This document shows, in pieces, positions 1 to 16,452 of a stretch of DNA of 64,000 nucleotides. This DNA is from Neocallimastix lanati (nom. inval.) (lineage: Eukaryota; Neocallimastigomycota; Neocallimastigomycetes; Neocallimastigales; Neocallimastigaceae): positions 1,127,001 to 1,191,000 of the forward strand of contig JACVTC010000014.1 of assembly GCA_016946835.1 (NCBI GenBank), given 5' to 3'. Position 1 is the first letter of the stretch; every line of letters starts with the position of its first letter. A program made the position numbers and the translations under genes. The notes beneath the pieces were generated by a model, which was not told the origin of the DNA, did not search any database, and saw only the letters and a list, made by a program, of their open reading frames with translations.

Positions 1-5297
<5,297 letters not shown>

Positions 5298-5877
5298 TTT
5301 TACTTATTGTACAATATTATTTATAAATATTGTGATAATGAAAATAATTGAAATTGAATTTAAATAGTATATTTAAATTTTTTAATTGAAAAGGTGAAAT
5401 CAATAATAAAATATTGTGATTTATAATAATATATATATTTGCTAAAATAATAGTATTAATAATAATAATATATAAAAAGGAAAGAATGAAAATATGAAAA
5501 GCATTAAATTGATATGAATTAAAGAATCTACAAGTTTTTTAATTTTTAAATATTATATATTAAAAATATTTAATATTAACAATTTTTATGGTTTATTAAA
5601 ATCATGAATTTCTAAAATTATAAATGATTTACAGTGGTGTTTCAATTTAAAATATTAAAACAAATATAGTTTTAATAATATATTTATCTTCTTTATATAT
5701 AAAATTAATTATAATATTTAGTCATTTATATATTCTTTATATTATTTATTTTATATTTTCATTCTTTGTCATACTTTGAAGATTTAATGTTTTCTGTATA
5801 ATAAAATAAATAAAAAAAATACTATATTTTATCAATATATTTAATATAAAAATTTTTTATTTGATAATAATTATAAA

Positions 5878-5929
<52 letters not shown>

Positions 5930-6752
5930 AATTAAAATAAGAATAAAAATATATTTAGGAAAAAAATTTTTTTTAATCCCAACTAATGTAGTATAATCAA
6001 AAGATAGTTTTAGTAAAATATATATATATATTTATAATATTGTTTTTCATTAAATAATTATAATACTACTTTATGAATTTGTTTGTTCAATTATCAATAT
6101 ATACTAAATATAATAAAATAAAAAAAAACAAAAGATGAAAAAATAATAATAAATATGTTATATATATATTATAATTAAATATATAGCCAATAATTTTAAT
6201 TTTTATTCAATATTTTAAAAATTTTATATTTTTTTTGTTTTTTAATTTTTTGTTTTTGCATGTTTTTATAATTGTTTAATTTATTCCTTTTCTAAATATA
6301 AACTAAAAACTTTTGTAATTCGTTTCTATCATTCAATATATAATAACTTGTATAACTACATTTTCATCATATTTAATCTCAATAAAAAGTTTTAATATTA
6401 ATTAATATATATATAAATATCATACACAAAATAATTTTTAAAAAATTGTATTCAAATAAATTTTTATAATTTTTTAATATAATTATTTATTAATTTCTTT
6501 TCTTTGTTTTTATTTATTATATAGTATTGATTAATTTTAAAAATGAATGCACTTACATTACTACGATTAAAAATAAAAATTAATAATATTTAAAGTTAAC
6601 TTTTGTTTATATATATATATAAATATTTAAAATATTTTTTATAATAAAATCAAAAATTCTTCCTCTTTTTTTTAATTTTTTTTTTATTTAAATTTAATAT
6701 AAATTTTAAAATTAATTATATAATTAAATAATGTATTCTTTCTTTATATTGT
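5298..6752. other. Intergenic spacer between HIRA and UAP56
   Basis: This holds the HIRA upstream region and the UAP56 downstream region. It is almost purely A/T, with a run of about 45 A at 5883-5927 and AT-dinucleotide tracts. I see no coding frame, tRNA or transposon. Confidence 0.7.
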
Positions 6753-8774
6753 TTATGCGTTCACTATAAATAATAAATAATTTATTAATTATATAAATAT
6801 AATAAATATAAATATATTTTAGAAATTTTGTAAAAATAAACAAAATATTTATAAAAGATAAATGTATATATAACTTACTATAAGTGGTAGTATCAATAGT
6901 TTCTGGTAATTCAGTAATATTTACTTCAAAACGTTCTTGTACCTGACTTAATATTTGTGAGTCTTCATCTGATGAAACAAATGTTATAGCTAAACCTTTG
7001 GTACCAAAACGACCAGCACGACCAACCTATTAATAAAATTATATTTATTAATTCAATTTACAATTTTGAAAGAATGTAATATTTAATATTCAGTATATAT
7101 TAAACATACTCTATGTAAATAAGTATCAGCACTATCTGGCATATCATAATTTATAACAATATTAACACCCTCAATATCAATACCACGACCGAAAATATCT
7201 GTAGCAACCATTAAACGTTTATCGAAATTCTTAAAAAGTTTATATCTTTCAATTCTACAATTATTAAATAAATTTTAAAAGTAATTAATATTTTTTAATC
7301 ATTTTTTACTTTATTTTATTAAAATATTAAATATGTTAAATATTAACATATTTACCTTTTTTCTTGGGCCATTTGTGAATGAATGCAAATTGATGGAAAA
7401 CTACAATCATTTAATAATCTGTTTAATTCTTTAGCTCTTTGGACAGATTTAACAAAAATACATATTTGATTGAAATCAAGTGCATCTAATAAATCATTTA
7501 GCTTTCTATTCTTTTCATTTTCTTGTAATTTAATATAGTGTTGTTGAAGACCGTGTAAAGTAAGCTTTGTTTCATTATCAACAAAGATTTCTAATGGCTA
7601 ATTATATTAAATAAAATTAATAAAAATTCATTATTAAAATATTAAATAATTTATTTCTATATTTTATTAACTTACATTGTGCATAAATTTCTTACAAATT
7701 GGTCTAATTTCTTTACTTAAAGTAGCTGTAAACATCATAACTTGCTTTTGATGCTTTGTATTCTTGAAAATTTCTTGAACATCTCTTCTCATATCTTTTT
7801 TTTTTATATATACATGAATAGGAGATAAAATTAATTTTCTTTTTTACATTTTTAACAGACTTAACGTTTACACTTTTAACAAATGATTTACTAAAGTAGT
7901 TATTTACCTAATTGTTCAAGCATTTTATCGCATTCATCCAAAACAAAGTGCTTAACGTTACGAAGATTTAGAGCTTTATCTCTAATTAAGCCTAAAACTC
8001 TACCAGGAGTACCAACAACAATTTGAGGTTTTTCATTCTTAATTTCATTAATATTATCCTTAATTGGAACACCACCAAATAACATTGTGGTTTTAACATC
8101 TGGCATATATTTAGAGAAACGAGCATATTCATTTTTAATTTGGAATGCTAATTCTCTAGTATGACAAAGGACAATAACAGAAATTTCACCATTTGAAGGT
8201 TCTAATTGATGAAGGGTAGCCAAAACAAAAACGGCAGTCTTACCCATACCACTCTTCGCTTGACAAAGAACATCAGTACCAAGAATAGCTTGAGGAATGC
8301 ATTCTTGTTGAACTTTATATTGTTAATAGAACGCAAAATATATAGTTATATTTAATTTTTTTTTGCAATTAATGATATTTTATGTATTAGTATTATCTTA
8401 AAATAGCTTTTTGTTGATATTCTATTTTTATCATATATATTCATTTGATCAAAAGAATATTTAATAAAATAGATATCCAGAGCAAAATTATATAATAATT
8501 AATGACATAAAATATTTTCATAAATAAAATATTGTTTACCTTCTGATGGATGTTCAAAACCACAATCAACAATAGCTCTTGAAAGTTCTGGTTTTAACAT
8601 AAAATCTTTAAAACCGGTAGCATGAATACCAACATATGAACCTTTCTTTATTTCTTTAGCTTCTGATGGAGCATCAGCTACTTCATTAACAACTTCATTG
8701 TTTGTTGGGTTTTCATCTTGGACGGTTTCTTCATCTTCATCATAATCAATAAGATCATCAGCGTGATCAGCCAT
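6753..8774 (-). CDS. SUB2: UAP56/Sub2 (DDX39B-type) DECD-box RNA helicase, with an apparent 1-base frameshift
   Basis: ATP-dependent RNA helicase of spliceosome assembly and TREX mRNA export. Exons (minus): 8774-8540, 8312-7908, 7794-7676, 7597-7356, 7254-7110, 7027-6879 and an 11-nt last exon 6763-6753 encoding the final NA and stop. Visible motifs: [10 protein letters not shown] (motif I, near residue 95), GTPGRV, the diagnostic DECD in VLDECDKML (near 202), FTATLSKE (motif III, Thr for the usual Ser), [25 protein letters not shown]. Motif VI ([10 protein letters not shown]) is out of frame: a doubled g at 7020-7021 shifts the expected V-G-R-A-G. Removing one base restores phase to the stop and gives 434 residues, against 428 in human UAP56. 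The acidic N-terminus (LIDYDEDEE) is typical of the family. The indel may be an assembly error or a broken allele. Confidence 0.93.
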
Positions 8775-9716
8775 GTTTTCTATTTAATTTATTCTGAATA
8801 AATTTATATGACACAAACATTTGTTAATGATTTATCATATATTAATTTTATAAATTATAAAAGTATATATAAAAAGAATAATATGAATTTTTATATAAAA
8901 ATATAACATGAAATTTGAAAATCCTAATTGATAATTATTGATCCATTTTATAATCCTGAAAAAATAAATATATATATATATACTTTGCTTTTTTTATTAT
9001 TATCATCATTATTATTAAATTGTTATATTCTTATTTCTTTATATTTCTTTTTATATTTATTTTACAATTTACGCGTTTCCTTTTTTAATTATTTGTGATA
9101 TTTACTTTTAAATTTAAAATATGAAGGTAATAGGTTGTCTTTACACTAAAATTGTATATATATATAAAATAAATTTAAAAATCCCTTTAAAATTAATATC
9201 TTCTTTTTTTTTACAAAAATAAAAATTTATACATATATATTAATAAGTAAACAAATAAAATTTAAAAAAAAAAAAAAAAAAATTAAAAGAAAAGCAAAGA
9301 AAAAAATTTTTGAGTAAAGTATAAAAATATTTTTATACTAGATTTAATAAATTATGAATATTCAATTAATGATTTATATTTATATATTAATTTATTATAA
9401 TTCATTATATTTTTAATAATATGAATATGATATTAATAATTCACTGAATATATTATTTACTATATTTATAGAATGATTAATATAATTTTATTCTTATTAA
9501 TTAAATTTTATTCTGAAATTTGAAATAACAAATATATTTTAATTATATATATAATATATGTAAAAAAATAATTAATAAACTTATAAAAAATATAAGATCT
9601 AAATTAAAAAATCTTTAAAACTATCATCTTATTACTTTGAAAAATATTAATAACACAAGTATAAATAATATAAAAAAAATAATAATTTATTACATTAATA
9701 CGTTATTAAATGTATA
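8775..9716. other. UAP56 upstream spacer
   Basis: AT-rich non-coding DNA upstream of UAP56. It contains A runs (near 9263-9281) and no recognisable gene. Confidence 0.6.
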
Positions 9717-9829
9717 CAATGAAATTTTCAACAGGTTTATTTATTTAATTTTTATATACATTATACATTATGTAATATAAATACTTCTGAAATGAATATT
9801 TTCCAATTCCTTATTATATATTAAAAAAA

Positions 9830-10047
9830 AAAAAAATGAAAAAAATTCAAAAGATGATACTTATCTATTGTTATGGGCATATAAATATAATTTTGATACA
9901 GAAACTATTAGACTATTAATCGATTATGCTGATAAAAAAAAACAATTATATTAACTGTAAATGACAGAAGTACATCTGGTGGATATTTTCCTTTGTTATG
10001 GGCTTGTGATTATGAATTAAATAATAACAATATACAAGAATTTCATG

Positions 10048-10084
<37 letters not shown>

Positions 10085-10735
10085 TTGAAAACCAAATATC
10101 AAAAATGATAAAAAATATACCAATGAATATCAAATTCATTTGTATTTAACCGATAAAGATTATAATGGAAATTATCCATTATTGTGGGCTTGTAATAGCA
10201 ATAATGTAAATATACTAAAATTATTAATGGATTATTCTTTTAAACATAAAATTAAATTAAATTTAAAAAATAAGGATTATAATGGAAATTATCGGCTACT
10301 GTGGGCTTGTTATAAAAATAATTTAGAAATGGTAGAATTATTAATGTAATATGCAAATCAAAATAAAATGGAAATAAATTTAAGTGATATAAATAATTTA
10401 GAAGAAAATTCATTATATATGTGAAGTGCAATGAGAATAATTTAAACATTGTAAAATTATTATTAGAATATACTAATAGAATAACATTGAATTAACATTT
10501 AATAAATGGATTAAATGTGGAGAAAATTCACTTTTAGAAGTCTATCATAAAAGTAATAGTAAGATTTTTGAGTTATTAATTAATTATGTCAGTCAAAAAA
10601 AAATTATATTGATAAAAATTATTTTAGTGAAAATACAATTTTAGCAGTGTGTATGCAGGATAATTCAAAAATTTTAAAATTTATAATAGAATACGCTAAG
10701 AATAACATGGGTTTCATAAATCACTTGGAAACTAG
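9830..10735 (+). pseudogene. Decayed ankyrin-repeat protein gene
   Basis: Several ankyrin-like units can be read on the plus strand but no continuous frame exists. The unit core is LLWA(C)-x-NN-x-(x)-LLM/IDY: LLLWAYKYNFD near 9870, FPLLWACDYELN near 9990, YPLLWACNSNNVNILKLLMDY at 10170-10235, and RLLWACYKNNLEMVELLM at 10289-10346, followed by a stop. Further degenerate units (NLNIVKLLLEYTN, KIFELLINYVSQ) run to about 10620. In-frame stops, frameshifts and an A-run interruption (10051-10080) mark it as a pseudogene. Large ankyrin families are common in gut fungi, which is background knowledge and not a match made here. Confidence 0.7.
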
Positions 10736-10755
10736 TAATATTTTTTTTAATATCA

Positions 10756-10921
10756 TTATACTTTATTGTTTTTATTGATATAGTATAATCTATTAAATTT
10801 AATGGCATGATTGCATAATAATCTTACAATTTCTTCATCATTATATTTACATGCAATATAATGAAGATTTTCGTCAAATTTTTGTATATTATTTAAATTT
10901 ATTTCCATGTATAATACATTT
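10756..10921 (-). pseudogene. Inverted ankyrin-repeat fragment
   Basis: Read on the minus strand this gives a short open frame with the ankyrin core ENLHYIACKYNDEEIVRLLCNH, followed by a stop near 10756. It lies just after the plus-strand ankyrin relic but points the opposite way, so the locus has been rearranged or holds two related genes end to end. It is too short to be functional. Confidence 0.6.
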
Positions 10922-11686
10922 TTCTAATTGCTTTACTTTTATGAAATGATATTTTAAAGTATTATTATATAAAAAAAAGTGAATATTTTAAAAGGTAACT
11001 TTTATTACTAAAGAAAAATATTATAAAAATTATTAATTATTAACTCTATACCACTAACTACCATGAAAAAAAACATATCTAGGACAACTACACCAGAATT
11101 TTGAAATCAATTTAAATGAAGTATACACCATTCCTATTCAAATATACGTTTCATACATATTAATTTCATATATACACTATAATTCTTAATATACCAAAAT
11201 ATAGTTACAAACTTTATTTATAAATGATTTGCTTAAAAATCTATTATAAATTCAAAAAATTATAAAAAATATTATAAACGATCAAATAAAATTTTGGCTT
11301 GTCCTACTTTTTTTTTCAAAAATGAATCATTAAACTTTTGAAAAACCTTGGAAAAATATATTCTAATATAAAACCTCTATATATTTTCATTATTTAAAGC
11401 TGAAAATTTTAAATCTTCAATATTTTTTAAATTATTTTATATTTATTGTCTATTCAAATATCTATACATTTAAGTGTTTTCATAGATATTCAATTTATTA
11501 ACACAAATATTAACAATATATTATATAATAATTTATTTTTTTTTTCATAGCTCATAGTTCAACAGTAATCAGAAATATTGTTATACTTGTAATAAATTGT
11601 GTCCATAAATGTTACCTAATTAAAGCAAATAGTAATAATAATACATAATATTAAAATGTATTATTATAGATAAATAGATAAATATT
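10922..11686. other. Non-coding spacer
   Basis: AT-rich DNA, slightly less extreme in composition than most spacers here. I find no frame or repeat I can assign. Confidence 0.5.
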
Positions 11687-11820
11687 TTGATAGATATATT
11701 GATTACCAAACATTTCATTTTTTTGTACTACTTTTTTAAATTTATATATATATTTTATTATGTATTTTTTAAATTATTTATTAATTTATTATTTACTTTG
11801 TTATTTATTTACTTTGATTT

Positions 11821-11985
11821 TACAATCTTGAAGGTGAAAAAAGGTTTAAGATTAAATACTTGTAATACTAATAAGGATGATCATTTTACAATCTTGAAGG
11901 TGAAAAAAGGTTTAAGATTAAATACTTGTAATACTAATAAGGATGATCAAGTATGGGAAGTACGTACCACTTATCCAACTAAATA
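11821..11985 (+). pseudogene. Tandem 66-bp coding-like repeat ending a short frame
   Basis: A 66-bp unit is repeated head to tail without change (starts at 11821 and 11887). The 22-residue unit contains GLRLNTCNTNKDD, and the second copy runs on into QVWEVRTTYPTK and a stop at 11985. The period is a multiple of three, so the frame is kept. Upstream the frame is only low-complexity Phe/Tyr/Leu sequence, so this looks like the last exon of a lost or unrecognised gene. The Q-x-W-like QVW and Cys-Asn pattern faintly recalls ricin-type beta-trefoil lectins, but this is a guess. Confidence 0.4.
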
Positions 11986-11989
11986 AGTA

Positions 11990-12846
11990 AAATATGTATA
12001 AATTAGAAAACTATTAGATAAATATAATATAACTAATATTGTTATGTTATTTATTTATTTATTTATAACATTAATACTAAAATTTCTTGCTAAAAAAAAA
12101 AAAAAATGATATAAAATTAATTTTTGAATTTTTTGTTTTTTTGTATACTACTTTTTTTTTAAATTAGGATTTATTTTCATGTATTTCCTTGTATATTTGT
12201 TAAAATTTATTTGAACGTTTATTAAATATTTTTCAAATATTTATATTAATATTTAATAAATAGAAAAACCTTACCAGTAGTGCAACATATAATAAATATA
12301 ACACCAAAATTACATAATGCTTAAATTTATTATTTGTATTTTATTTTTTTATTTTAATATTTTAATATTTTAATATTTTAATATTATCATTATATTACTG
12401 ATTTTAATAATTATAATTTTAATTATTGAATATAACTTTTTTTAATAATGGCAATAATTTATATGTATATATATATTAAATAAAGTTTGTATTTAAATAA
12501 AAAATCGATTCTAAATATAAAAATAATCTTAATTTTATATGTTAATAAATGTATAAATAATTAATATAGTTATAAAGATATTTTTAGAAAAAAATATATC
12601 TTTATAACTAGTAATTTAATGGTTTTATTATATATATTTTTATTATATATATTAAAATTATTAATAGTTAGATTTTATAAAATGAAAAAATATATAATAA
12701 ATAGACTTCAAATTTTAATATATATTATTATTAGATATAATAATAATTAACGGATATTTTTAAATTTAAATAAAAAAAAGAAAAAATAATAAAAAAATTA
12801 AAAATAAAAATATACTAAAAGATATAAAAGATATTTTTTTAGAAAT

Positions 12847-12882
<36 letters not shown>

Positions 12883-12918
12883 GAAAAAAATATATTTATA
12901 TATTTTTTTAGTCAAATA
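11990..12918. other. Upstream region of the potassium channel gene
   Basis: Nearly pure A/T sequence with TATTTTAATA-type repeats near 12345-12385 and an A run at 12850-12878. It presumably holds the promoter and 5' leader of the channel gene. No other gene is seen. Confidence 0.5.
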
Positions 12919-13830
12919 ATGAATGATAATAATAACAATAATAATAATAATATAGTCATAAATATCAACGACACCAATGATACCATTAAGGATAATTATA
13001 AAATTAAAAGGAAAACAAATAAAAGGAAAAGAATATTTGAAATTATTGAAATTTCGCAAGGAGGAGATATATTAAGTATTCTTTATGATATATTTATGAT
13101 AGTTGTAATTATACTAAGTATAATACCTCTAGCATTTAAAGAAGACTATTCATTATTTATATATATTGATAGTATATCCACAATTATTTTTATTATTGAT
13201 TATATTTTAAGAGAAATTACTGCTGATTATAAATTAAAAGATAAAACTACTATAGCCTTTTTAAAATATCCATTCACACCATGGGCATTAATTGATTTAT
13301 TTTCTATTTTACCATCATTGACTCTTTTTATAGAAGATTTAAAATCAGTTAGAGTATTTATTATGATAAGAACAGTTAAAATTGTTAGAGTATTCAAAGC
13401 ATTTAGATATTCAGGAAGTGTATCTATTATTTCAAAGGTAATAAAAACATCAAAACGCCCACTTTCGGCTGTAGGAGGTCTAGCTATTGGTTACATATTA
13501 GCATCTGCAATTATTATATTTAATGTTGAAGAAGAATCATTTGATACTATTTTTGATGCAATTTATTGGGCTACCGTTTCACTTACTACTGTTGGTTACG
13601 GTGATATTTATCCAGTAACAACCGAAGGAAGAATTATAGCAATGATTTCTTCAATATGTGGAATTGCACTTGTAGCATTACCAGCTGGTATTATAACAGC
13701 CGGATATAATGATTCATTAATTGAAATTGATGAAAAGGAAAAATTAGAAAAATCGAAAATTTTATTTTCTAATGAAATAATAAATTCACACAATCTAACT
13801 CATGAAACAACGAATTCAATCAATAAATAG
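12919..13830 (+). CDS. Voltage-gated potassium channel subunit (six-TM Kv type)
   Basis: Single-exon, 303-residue ion channel, expected to form a tetrameric K+ pore in a membrane. After an Asn-rich start and a basic segment (KIKRKTNKRKR), six hydrophobic segments follow: S1 (ILYDIFMIVVIILSIIPL), S2 (IDSISTIIFIIDYILR), S3 (PWALIDLFSILPSL), S4 (VRVFIMIRTVKIVRVFKAFR, with Arg/Lys about every third residue), S5 and S6 (IAMISSICGIALVALPAGII). Between S5 and S6 lies the pore helix with the selectivity filter TTVGYGD near residues 222-228. The acidic/basic tail after S6 has no recognised domain and there is no T1 domain. Compact size, no T1 and no intron resemble bacterial Kv channels more than animal Shaker channels or fungal TOK channels. 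Transfer from bacteria is possible but not shown. Confidence 0.9.
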   Translation: MNDNNNNNNNNIVININDTNDTIKDNYKIKRKTNKRKRIFEIIEISQGGDILSILYDIFMIVVIILSIIPLAFKEDYSLFIYIDSISTIIFIIDYILREITADYKLKDKTTIAFLKYPFTPWALIDLFSILPSLTLFIEDLKSVRVFIMIRTVKIVRVFKAFRYSGSVSIISKVIKTSKRPLSAVGGLAIGYILASAIIIFNVEEESFDTIFDAIYWATVSLTTVGYGDIYPVTTEGRIIAMISSICGIALVALPAGIITAGYNDSLIEIDEKEKLEKSKILFSNEIINSHNLTHETTNSINK

Positions 13831-14390
13831 AAATATATCAATAGAAGTAATTAAATCTGATAATAATATGAATATCAACAATTCAATTCAATAAAAAAAA
13901 AATATTATTATTATTTTATATATATTAAGAATATGTACTAAAAAAATTATATTTTTATGCGTAAAACATATTTTAATATATTATATTTATTAAGTAATTA
14001 AAGCAAATGCTTATATTTATAATACAATATTTTCTTAATTTATAATATGAAATTTCATAAATCTAGTATCTCAAAAAATATTTATCTCATAATTGAATAC
14101 TTATTAATACAATTTATATTTATAAAATTATAAATATTAAATGATAATAAAAATATATAAATAATATTATTATTCAATTTTAATATTTTATCTATTTCAT
14201 ATCATTATATATACATGTATGAACATCATTTTATATGAATGTATAATTAATAGAATTGTAATTTAAGTAATAAAAAATATAAAATGGATTTGAATACATT
14301 AATTATTTTAATTTAAAGCTTTAATTGTTGTACGTGAATAAAATTTAAATAATTTAAATTTTCAAAAAAAAAATAAAAATAAAAAATTAA

Positions 14391-14430
<40 letters not shown>

Positions 14431-14452
14431 TAATTATGTAATAACAATATTA

Positions 14453-14500
<48 letters not shown>

Positions 14501-16194
14501 GAATAATTTTTTATTATAGTAAAAGTATATTCATAATTAGAAAATTTTCTTCATATTTTGATTTATTGAAATAATATATTAAATTATCCCATCATAAATA
14601 AAAGCTTTTGAAAAAAAAAATTTTTTCATATCATTTGATATTTTACACATTATATTAACTATTTAATTATTTCTAATTTGATATATTTTACTTCGATAAA
14701 AAAACTTTTATATGTTAAAATTAAAGGTTTTATGTATTTATTATAATATAATAAAAAAAATAATTATACCATTATTAAGTATAATTAAAATTTTAAATAA
14801 ATTTTATCATTTTTATTTTTTATTAGTATTATGATTATTTTATTATTGTTGTTGTTTTTTTTTATTGTAGTTATTATTTTTTTTTGTTACTATTACTATT
14901 ATCACTATTATTGTATAAGTTTTCATTATTTTATTTTTTAATGAATATATATTATTCTGATTAAAAGTAATATTTTTTTATTATAAAACATTAAAATAAT
15001 AATTAATTAAATAATATATTAAAAATTTAGTATATTAAAATTTTGTTTCAATGCAAAATTGTTTTAATATAAAATAAAATTATTTTATTAATAGAGCTTA
15101 ATTCATAACAAATAATATTAACAATATTTAAAAATTATATTTTTTTAGAATATTTTAAATTAAAATAGATATTATAAATTTAATTTTTTCCGTTAAGTCG
15201 TTAAATATAAATTGTTATTAATATACTTTTATTGAATGTGGTGCAATTCTTATAATACAAATTTTCAATACGCCATTTATAAATTATAATTATAAATCTA
15301 AATAATAATCATAAAATCTAACTATTATATGATTTATTTAATTATTCACTTAATAATTAAAATTGAAGTAATAAAATAATACAATAAAATAATATTATGT
15401 AATATAATATTGCTAAAGCCACATATTCATATATATCACGTGAAATTGGCGTAATGCAACTTATTTTGGAAAAATTCTCCGTTATAATTATCATTTGTAC
15501 TATATATCTACATACAAATTTATATACTTATATATAATGCACCACTATTTTATAGACTAGTTTACATATTTATGTTATATTCATGTGCATTATATTATAC
15601 ATTAAATAATATTAATAAATATTAATATATATTAATCTATTTGTGTAATATTAAACTTATTTTCTAATATAAATGTTTATTTATAATATAAACAAAATAA
15701 TGAGTTATACTAATTTATTTACCGCATAACTTGAAATTTATTAATTATTATTGACATTATATTTATTATAAATATATATTATATAAAAGAATAGACAAAT
15801 TTATATTAATTTATTTATATTAATAAAATTGAAAAAGTAATTAAATATCAATTAAATATTAATATAAAAAGTAAAACACAATTATTTATTATAAAGAGAA
15901 AAATATTATGAATTAATATAATTTATAATATTTAGTTTTATTAATTTATATTCTTTTATGTATAAATATTTTTTTTTCTTTTTATTGTTGTTATTAATTT
16001 ATTAATATTATATATATTCAAAAATATTTTTTAAAATATAAATATTATATTCATAATAATATATATATTAAAAAATTATAGAAATTGTAATAATAAATAA
16101 AATTATTTCTTTAATATTATGGGGGATAAAATAAAGAGGTATTAAGACTTTAAAAATAAATTAATTTTGGAATTTTATTTTAAATTATTTCCTC
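13831..16194. other. Long AT-rich spacer before the GH74 gene
   Basis: No gene is visible. It contains an ATA/AAT repeat (about 14393-14431), a 38-base A run (14459-14496) and T-rich tracts near 14850-14890. A weak GTGGTGCA (15239) and TGCACCAC (15538) pair could be ends of an eroded small element, but I cannot support it. Confidence 0.5.
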
Positions 16195-16205
16195 TATATA
16201 AATAG
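16195..16205 (+). promoter_or_regulatory. Candidate TATA box for the GH74 gene
   Basis: TATATAAATAG is preceded by CCTC, a rare C-bearing context in this spacer. It lies about 250 bases upstream of the chosen ATG. In such AT-rich DNA, TATA-like strings are common, so support is moderate. Confidence 0.4.
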
Positions 16206-16452
16206 AACTTTTTTTTTTTTTTTTAAATTCAAAAATTTAATTATATTTATATATATTTGAATCAATATTTCATTAGATAGTTAATTAAAAATTTAAAAAA
16301 AGAAACAAATAATATATATAATTATATATATATATATTGTAGAATTAACATTTTTATAAAATTTCTACTGAAATTTTAAATTGTATATAGTCTTTAATTT
16401 TATAAAAAAAAAAAAATTAAAAAAATATTTTATTATTGATTTAAATAAAAAT

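Noticed and set aside
15239-15545. GTGGTGCA / TGCACCAC pair as ends of another TIR element
   Set aside because: Only 8 bp match, no target duplication, and nearby GGCGTAATGCAAC is only loosely like the family motif.
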